From the NCBI GenBank assembly GCA_035759705.1, contig DASTUJ010000071.1, forward strand, positions 1 to 36,844: a stretch of 36,844 nucleotides of DNA, in the 5' to 3' direction. The notes under the pieces are model-generated. The model made no database searches. It was not told the DNA's origin and saw only the letters and a program-made list of their open reading frames with translations. Below are positions 32,159 to 36,844 of this stretch, one piece after another. Source of the DNA: Actinomycetota bacterium (GTDB taxonomy: Bacteria > Actinomycetota > CADDZG01 > JAHWKV01). The position numbers were made by a program, and so were the translations under genes. Numbering within the stretch: position 1 is the stretch's first letter; every line of letters begins with the position of its first letter.

Positions 32159-33424
32159 CGCTTCCCGGTAGCTCTTTTCGCCCTGCTGTTCCTTCTGGGC
32201 GCCTGCTTCAGCCCGACCGCAGTCGTTCCCAAAAAGGATTCGGTCTCGGACCGGCTGGAGGAGTTCCTCGACCAACGCGTCGAGCTCTTGAAGGCCAAGG
32301 ACATCCAGGGCTTTTTGGAGCCCTCAACCCCCGCCGCCCAGGAGTTCGAACGGCCCATCGCCATCGGCGCCGTGGCGGTCCCGCTGACCGGGCTGGACAT
32401 GCGCCTGGACCGGGGCGCACTCCAGGAACAGGGAGATTCGCTGACCGGGGTCCGCGTGGACCTGGTCTACCGGTACGAAGGCCTGCCGGACGACAACTCC
32501 TTCCGCATCACCCTCAACTACGACTTCGCCGAGGTCGACGGCAAGTGGAGCGTTAGAGCCGCTCGCATGAAGCCCGGCGCCTCGCTGCCGGTCTGGGCCT
32601 CCGGTCCGATCCAGACCAAGCAGTCCGAGCACTTCCTGGCGCTGTACCGTCCCGAGCTGACCGACCCCGACCGCATCCTCCGTGAAGCCGAGGAGGCCCG
32701 CTCCCAGCTCGACGGCAAGATCACCTTCCCGCTCGAGGACAAGTACGTGATCCTGGTCGCCCGTGACGACGCCGAATACCAGACGATGTCGAGCGCCATG
32801 CTCGGCCCGGTGTCGGCGATTGCCCAGGTCGAGACGTCCTACGAAGTGACGCCCAACACCATCCGGGTGCTCAGCCGCCAGATGGTGATCAACGCAAAGA
32901 AGCTGCACGAGGACGGCACGGCGCTGGAGACGCTGCGCCACGAGCTCGGCCACCTGGCGGTCGCCCAGTACACCCGGCCCTTCACGCCGGCCTGGGTGAG
33001 CGAGTCGGCTGCGATGTACCTGGCCGGCACCCGTCCGGAGTCGATATGGCGCAACGGCCTCAGCCGGAACCGGTTCGACGGCATCAACATCGAGCGGCTG
33101 ACCAGGGCCTCCAACCTGGGCGAGCACGACTCCAGCCGGGAGGGCGCCTCCCTGGAGTACGCCTACTCGGCCGCCGCCGCCTGGTACCTGGTGGAGACCT
33201 TCGGGGCCGAGAGGTACTGGGAGTTCTACCGTTCATACGCCGATGTGCCGGCCAGGGACCTCTACGAACGGCTGCCGGAAAACGCCGGGGCGCCCGGGGG
33301 TGAGCAGGCGATCGAGGGGCTGGCCGTCACCACCACCGGCGGGTCGCTGCACCAGCTTTTCGCCCTGGACCAGGGAACCCTCGACCAGGCGATCCGCTCC
33401 TGGATGCAGTCCCAGGTCGCTTAA
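32138..33424 (+). CDS. Lipoprotein with HExxH metallopeptidase (peptidase MA-like) domain; start codon unclear
   Basis: Reading frame from just after the lexA stop; about 420 residues. The N terminus looks like a lipoprotein signal: RFRFPVALFALLFLLGAC, lipobox LGAC, with Cys at about 32195. A domain of about 130 residues follows (RVELLKAKDIQGFLEPSTP through SFRITLNYDFAEVDGKWSVR), like NTF2-type folds. Then comes a gluzincin-like domain with LRHELGHLAV (HELGH zinc site) and TPAWVSESAAMYLAG (third ligand Glu), as in the peptidase_MA family. No ATG, GTG or TTG occurs in frame between TTG 31979 (deep in lexA) and TTG 32288 (after the signal peptide), so the true start is unknown: a rare start codon or a sequence error. 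The likely role is cell-surface proteolysis. Confidence 0.7.
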   Translation, partial: SPRSGRFRFPVALFALLFLLGACFSPTAVVPKKDSVSDRLEEFLDQRVELLKAKDIQGFLEPSTPAAQEFERPIAIGAVAVPLTGLDMRLDRGALQEQGDSLTGVRVDLVYRYEGLPDDNSFRITLNYDFAEVDGKWSVRAARMKPGASLPVWASGPIQTKQSEHFLALYRPELTDPDRILREAEEARSQLDGKITFPLEDKYVILVARDDAEYQTMSSAMLGPVSAIAQVETSYEVTPNTIRVLSRQMVINAKKLHEDGTALETLRHELGHLAVAQYTRPFTPAWVSESAAMYLAGTRPESIWRNGLSRNRFDGINIERLTRASNLGEHDSSREGASLEYAYSAAAAWYLVETFGAERYWEFYRSYADVPARDLYERLPENAGAPGGEQAIEGLAVTTTGGSLHQLFALDQGTLDQAIRSWMQSQVA

Positions 33425-33452
33425 TAGCCGGATAACCGGGTAAAACCGGTCA

Positions 33453-34094
33453 ATGCGAGTAGTCCAATCCAAGTCCCGCACGCACGATGCGGACCCCGAT
33501 CGGGATGAGAGTTTCCGCCGCGTCCTGGCGGAGTCCATCGAGATCACCGAGAACAACGGCGTCCAGTACCTGGTCGGCGGGAGCCTGGCCTCCCTCACCT
33601 GGGGCCGCCCGAGCCGGACCGGCGACGTCGACCTGATCATCGACCCCCGCTCGGCCAAACCACTTTTGAAGGCGTTCGGGGAGGCCGGTTACCAGACCGA
33701 GGAGACCTTCCCCCAGTGGCTGTTCAAAGCCCGCAAGGACAAGATCACGGTCGACCTGATCTTCGAGATGGCGGGACCGCTCTATCTCGAGCCGCAGATG
33801 CTGGAGCGGGGAACCGTCGTGGAGATCCTCGGCACCAAGGTGCAGATGATCAGTCCGGAGGACTTCATCGTCAGTCAGGCAATGGCGTTCAAGGAGGACA
33901 CCGCGGTCTACTGGTTCAACGCCTTCGGCGTGATCGCCCGGCAGGACCTGGACTGGGACTACCTCGTGGAGATGGCCCAGCGCGGCCCCCGGATGTTCCT
34001 CTCGATGCTCCTCCTGGCCCAGGCCAAGGACCTCCCGGTCCCCGACTCCGTCATCCGCCGCATCTTCGCCGGGGCGTTCCCCGAGCACGAGTGA
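33453..34094 (+). CDS. Nucleotidyltransferase-fold protein (AbiEii/MNT-like)
   Basis: A 213-aa protein with a minimal nucleotidyltransferase signature: YLVGGSLASLTWGRPSRTGD with Gly42-Gly43-Ser44 and the metal-binding Asp58-x-Asp60 (TGDVDLIID). A C-terminal helical part follows (SPEDFIVSQAMAFKEDTAVY, LDWDYLVEMAQRGP). Similar folds occur in AbiEii-type toxins and in uncharacterised housekeeping proteins. The third catalytic Asp may be the one in KITVDLIFE. ATG 33453 has no strong ribosome site. No AbiEi-like antitoxin precedes it, so a toxin role is not supported. Its TGA overlaps the BON gene GTG, linking the two. Confidence 0.8.
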   Translation: MRVVQSKSRTHDADPDRDESFRRVLAESIEITENNGVQYLVGGSLASLTWGRPSRTGDVDLIIDPRSAKPLLKAFGEAGYQTEETFPQWLFKARKDKITVDLIFEMAGPLYLEPQMLERGTVVEILGTKVQMISPEDFIVSQAMAFKEDTAVYWFNAFGVIARQDLDWDYLVEMAQRGPRMFLSMLLLAQAKDLPVPDSVIRRIFAGAFPEHE

Positions 34095-34336
34095 GCTGCT
34101 CCGAGTACGACGCCGCCAAACTGTGCGACGCGCTGGCGCGCGACGACCGCACCGGTGAGCTCGGGATCGACGTCAGCATCACCGGGGGCAAGGTGTTCCT
34201 GCACGGCAAGGTTTCGACCCCCGACCGGCGGGACGCCATCGCCGAGGTGGCCGCCGAGTTCCTGCCCCACTGCACGGTCGTCAACGAAGTGACGGTTACG
34301 GAGCTGGCAGACCCGAACGTGGAGATGCTGCCGTGA
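34091..34336 (+). CDS. Small BON-domain protein
   Basis: An 81-aa protein made of a single BON-like domain: a helix (YDAAKLCDALARDDRTGELG), the strand pair IDVSITGGKVFLHGKVSTPD, a helix RRDAIAEVAAEFLP and the strand TVVNEVTVTEL. BON domains bind lipid or small ligands in osmotically regulated and secretory proteins, but this one lacks a signal peptide, so it is cytosolic. It starts with GTG 34091 in a GTGA overlap with the nucleotidyltransferase and ends in another GTGA overlap with the metallophosphoesterase. It is therefore the middle of a translationally coupled trio and may be a partner or regulatory subunit (inference). Confidence 0.78.
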   Translation: MSCSEYDAAKLCDALARDDRTGELGIDVSITGGKVFLHGKVSTPDRRDAIAEVAAEFLPHCTVVNEVTVTELADPNVEMLP

Positions 34337-35064
34337 TCCGGATCGCGGCGGTGGGCGACGTCCACTTCGGCCACGACAGCGCCGGCACGATGCGCCCGCA
34401 CCTGGAGACCATCGGCGAGCAGGCCGACGTGCTTCTCATAGCCGGGGACCTCACCCGCCACGGGCTGGCGGAGGAGGCCGCGGTGCTGGCCAAAGAGCTG
34501 CGAGACGTCAGCATCCCGGTGATCTCGATCCTCGGGAACCACGACTACCACTGCGACGAACAGGACGAGATCCGCAAGCTGCTCGAGGAGGCCGGGGTGA
34601 CCGTGCTGGAGGGTGAGTCGAGCGTCCTGCAGATCGGCAGTTGCACGCTGGGGGTCGTCGGCACCAAGGGGTTCGGAGGGGGCTTCGCCGGCGCGTGCGG
34701 GAGCGACTTCGGCGAGCCGGAGATGAAAGCCTTCATACGTCACACCAAAGCGCTTTCCGACCGGATCTTCAAAGAGCTGTCTTCACTGGACACCGACTAC
34801 AAGGTGGTTCTGCTGCACTACTCGCCGGTGGAGGACACCCTGGTCGGGGAGCGGCTGGAGATCTACCCGTTCCTCGGGAGCTACCTGATGGCGGAGGCGA
34901 TCGACTCGGCAGGCGCCGACCTGGCCATCCACGGCCACGCCCACGGGGGCAGCGAGAAGGGCCTGACCGCCAAGGGAATCGACGTGCGCAACGTCGCCCA
35001 GCCCATGCTCGGGCGCCCGTACACCGTGTACTGCCTGGGGTCGAAAGTCCTAGGAAAGACCTAA
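34333..35064 (+). CDS. Calcineurin-like metallophosphoesterase, third gene of a coupled trio
   Basis: A 243-aa cytosolic dimetal phosphoesterase. Motifs: VGDVHFGHD (Asp9, His11), IAGDLTRHG (Asp39), ILGNHDYH (Asn69, His70, Asp71), VLLHYSP and IHGHAHGG. A distinctive loop VVGTKGFGGGFAGACGSDFG follows the core motif III region. The C terminus has the usual strand VYCLGSK. It starts at GTG 34333 overlapping the BON stop. Substrate unknown; nucleotides or phosphoesters are possible. It is unrelated in sequence detail to the phosphoesterase at 12440. Confidence 0.87.
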   Translation: MIRIAAVGDVHFGHDSAGTMRPHLETIGEQADVLLIAGDLTRHGLAEEAAVLAKELRDVSIPVISILGNHDYHCDEQDEIRKLLEEAGVTVLEGESSVLQIGSCTLGVVGTKGFGGGFAGACGSDFGEPEMKAFIRHTKALSDRIFKELSSLDTDYKVVLLHYSPVEDTLVGERLEIYPFLGSYLMAEAIDSAGADLAIHGHAHGGSEKGLTAKGIDVRNVAQPMLGRPYTVYCLGSKVLGKT

Positions 35065-35154
35065 AATGGTGACCTGACGGTGGGACACTTCTAGTCCCCC
35101 GGATACCCGCATCCCGGGTCGGTAACAGCGCCTTCTCGAAATCTAGGATCGCCC

Positions 35155-36237
35155 ATGGCCCACGTGATGCATCGAACAACGCCCCGGCGCCTGAAGCGTT
35201 GGGGCCGATCTCTGGCGCTGCTCGGCGCCGCACTTGCGATCTTTGCGACGGCCGGGACCCGCCAGTCGGTAGCCGTGCAGGTCAACGGCCGAACCGTGTC
35301 GGTCTTCGACCGGACGCCGGTCGACGAGGCGCTGGGCCTGGCCGGGGTAGACGTGAAGGACGGGGCGCTCTACTCGGCCGGACAGGGGTTGCTGCTGGAG
35401 CGCAACTTCAACCCGCCGGGCCTCTGGGTTAACGGCGATCCGGCCAACCGGTCGACCGAGCTTAGAGCCAACGACCAGGTGAGGGCGGAGAACGGCCCCG
35501 ACGCCTGGGAGAAGGTCGAGGTCGAGAAGGTGGTCATTCCGTCCGGCCTCCCCGAGGTTGAGCACCGCCTGTGGAACCCGGGGCAAAACGGCATGGACGA
35601 GGTGGCGAAGGGCTCGCGGAGCGGAGAGGTGATCTCCAGAACCAACACGGTGGCGATGGTGCCGGCGGCCCCGGAGGCGGCCCCCGTGGTGGCGCTCACC
35701 TTCGACGACGGCCCCGACCCCCGCTGGACGGTGCCGATTCTCGAAAACCTGAAGCGAGAGGGCATCAAGGCGACATTCTGCGTGGTCGGAAGGCAGGCCA
35801 GGAAGTACCCGGAGTTGATCGCCCTGATCGTCGCCGAGGGCCACATGCTCTGCGACCACACCGAGACCCACCCGGAGGGGTTGAAGAGCAAACCCCGGGC
35901 GGAGATCGACCTGGAGGTCGGCTCCCCGTCGTTCTACCTCCGGTCGCTGTCGGGCGTGGCCCCCGGCTTCTTCCGGGCGCCGGGGGGGTCGATCAACGAC
36001 AAGGTGATAACGGCCGCTACCTCCCGGAACATGCGGATGTTGGGCTGGTCGGTGGACCCCCGCGACTTCAAAGGTCCCTCGCCGGAGGAGATCCAGCAGC
36101 GGGTGATGGAGGAGGTGAAGCCCGGCTCGGTGATCCTGCTTCACGACGGGGGAGGCATCCGCTCGAAGACGGTGGCGGCGCTTCCGGGCCTGATCACCCA
36201 GTTGAAGGCTGCGGGATACGGGTTCCGGACGCCTTAG
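35155..36237 (+). CDS. Exported polysaccharide deacetylase (NodB domain) with N-terminal DUF348-like domain
   Basis: A 360-aa enzyme predicted to remove N-acetyl groups from peptidoglycan or another wall glycan. A basic N terminus and hydrophobic helix (about residues 18-36, RSLALLGAALAIFATAG) export or anchor it. A ubiquitin-like DUF348-type region follows (about 38-115: VQVNGRTVSVFDRTPVDEAL, GLWVNGDPA), then the NodB domain with LTFDDGPDP (Asp184, Asp185), metal His235 and His239 in CDHTETHPEG, FFRAPGG, MLGWSVDPRDF and ILLHDGGG. The usual GNH of motif II is CDH here. ATG 35155 is preceded by TAGGAT. The 90 bases upstream contain a CCCGGaTaCCCGCATCCCGGG hairpin of unknown role. Confidence 0.92.
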   Translation: MAHVMHRTTPRRLKRWGRSLALLGAALAIFATAGTRQSVAVQVNGRTVSVFDRTPVDEALGLAGVDVKDGALYSAGQGLLLERNFNPPGLWVNGDPANRSTELRANDQVRAENGPDAWEKVEVEKVVIPSGLPEVEHRLWNPGQNGMDEVAKGSRSGEVISRTNTVAMVPAAPEAAPVVALTFDDGPDPRWTVPILENLKREGIKATFCVVGRQARKYPELIALIVAEGHMLCDHTETHPEGLKSKPRAEIDLEVGSPSFYLRSLSGVAPGFFRAPGGSINDKVITAATSRNMRMLGWSVDPRDFKGPSPEEIQQRVMEEVKPGSVILLHDGGGIRSKTVAALPGLITQLKAAGYGFRTP

Positions 36238-36301
36238 AAAATTCTTCGAAGGTTCCCCATCAAGCCGTTTTCTGTCACCCCTGGTCACTACCATCGAGCA
36301 C

Positions 36302-36844
36302 ATGTTCGAAAGGTTGGAGAACATCCTCAGCCAGTTGCAGGCCTTCGTCGAGGGCTTCGACGCCTCGGGCCTGGACCGGGCCCAGTCCCTGGAGCTGTAC
36401 GAGAGGCTTTGTGTCGGCGAGAGGATGATGCACGCGGCCAAGGCGCTGGCCGGAAAGCAGCTGGCGGACTGCAGGGCCTGGTACGAGACCGGTTACAAAT
36501 CAACCGCTCACTTCATGGCCGCGACTGCCGGCACCACATCTCGCACCAGTGCCACATGCTCGAGGTCGCCGACCTGCTCCCCGGGCTACCCGAGACCGAC
36601 AAGGCCTTCCGCTCCGGAGCGCTGACCGAAGAAGAGGTCATCGACCTGGCCTTTGCGGCCGCCTTGGACCCGGAGTCGGAGGAGGGTCTGCTGGTCCTGG
36701 CCGAGGCCGCCTCGCTCGAGGAGTTCCGGGCCGAGTGCGCCCGGGTCCGCCACGCCGCCTCCTCCGAGGCGCAGCGTCACGAAAGGGCCCACAAGCGCCG
36801 CTACCTAAAGCACTGGATCGACCTCGACGGTGCCTTTCGCCTCT
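36302..36844 (+). pseudogene. DUF222/13E12-type (HNH-endonuclease family) gene, frameshifted and running off the window
   Basis: The first frame gives MFERLENILSQLQAFVEGFD through YKSTAHFMAATAG, typical of the N terminus of DUF222 proteins, which often carry a C-terminal HNH nuclease domain. After about 36535 this frame turns into low-quality Ser/Thr/Arg sequence and stops at 36625. The family-like sequence continues in another frame: ISHQCHMLEVADLLPGLPET, LTEEEVIDLAFAAALDPESE, HKRRYLKHWIDLDGAF. One missing base near ACCACATC (36533-36540) explains the break. Whether it is a true mutation or a read error cannot be told here. The HNH part lies beyond the window. Confidence 0.75.

Noticed and set aside
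33453-34094. AbiE-type toxin-antitoxin system
   Set aside because: The nucleotidyltransferase fold is present, but no AbiEi-like antitoxin is adjacent, and the gene is coupled to BON and phosphoesterase genes instead.
35065-35154. Riboswitch (for example c-di-AMP type) before the deacetylase
   Set aside because: A CCCGG/CCGGG hairpin exists, but the conserved segments of known classes are absent and the region is short.
36290-36310. CACATGTTCGA as a possible SOS box before the DUF222 gene
   Set aside because: Only one half site (GTTCG) matches; the left half lacks GAAC.

Overview
The window is about 36.8 kb of GC-rich DNA with the gene content of an actinobacterium (Actinomycetota). The indicators are an AdnA/AdnB-type helicase-nuclease pair, actinobacterial SOS boxes of the form CGAACNNNNGTTCG, a lexA gene divergent from a small LysM gene, an F420-type luciferase-family oxidoreductase, a fused ECF sigma/zinc-finger membrane protein, a DUF222 (13E12-type) gene, frequent GTG and TTG starts, and many 4-base stop/start overlaps. 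No tRNA, rRNA, insertion sequence, prophage or CRISPR was seen. It looks like ordinary chromosome from a lineage outside the well-known genera; this placement is inferred from gene families, not from a marker-gene tree. There is no gene-free stretch longer than 300 bases.

Left part (1-12.3 kb). An M32 carboxypeptidase runs off the left edge. A copper module follows (copZ and copA on the minus strand, with a CsoR-type palindrome upstream). Next are a Pro-rich surface protein and a membrane-tethered sigma factor. After these come a maltose-O-acetyltransferase-like gene, then a minus-strand set (AI-2E-family permease, ROK glucokinase, DUF1232 protein, polytopic membrane protein, luciferase-like oxidoreductase), an alpha/beta hydrolase and a family-1 glycosyltransferase.

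Middle (12.4-20.8 kb). A compact minus-strand operon runs ispG-ispH-yjbQ-polyprenyl diphosphate synthase-uppS-metallophosphoesterase. It covers the last two MEP-pathway steps and both trans and cis chain elongation. Reading away from it on the plus strand is a pterin-type cluster: a His-rich small protein, folE, a 6-pyruvoyltetrahydropterin-synthase-like gene, a CDP-alcohol phosphatidyltransferase and a short-chain dehydrogenase. Two of its junctions are TTGA overlaps.

Right-middle (20.8-32.1 kb). An HtrA-like protease converges on the pterin cluster and a PlsC-type acyltransferase diverges from the protease. A perfect 13-bp terminator separates the acyltransferase from a secreted Gly-rich low-complexity protein. 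A DNA-damage island follows: a LysM protein (position of ChiZ/YneA), adnA, adnB and endonuclease IV all read leftward from a region with three SOS boxes, and lexA reads rightward from the same region. The lexA and lysM promoters appear interlocked, each with an SOS box in its spacer.

Right end (32.1-36.8 kb). A lipoprotein metalloprotease without an obvious start codon is followed by a GTGA-linked trio (nucleotidyltransferase, BON protein, metallophosphoesterase), a DUF348-like/NodB polysaccharide deacetylase, and a frameshifted DUF222 gene that runs off the window.
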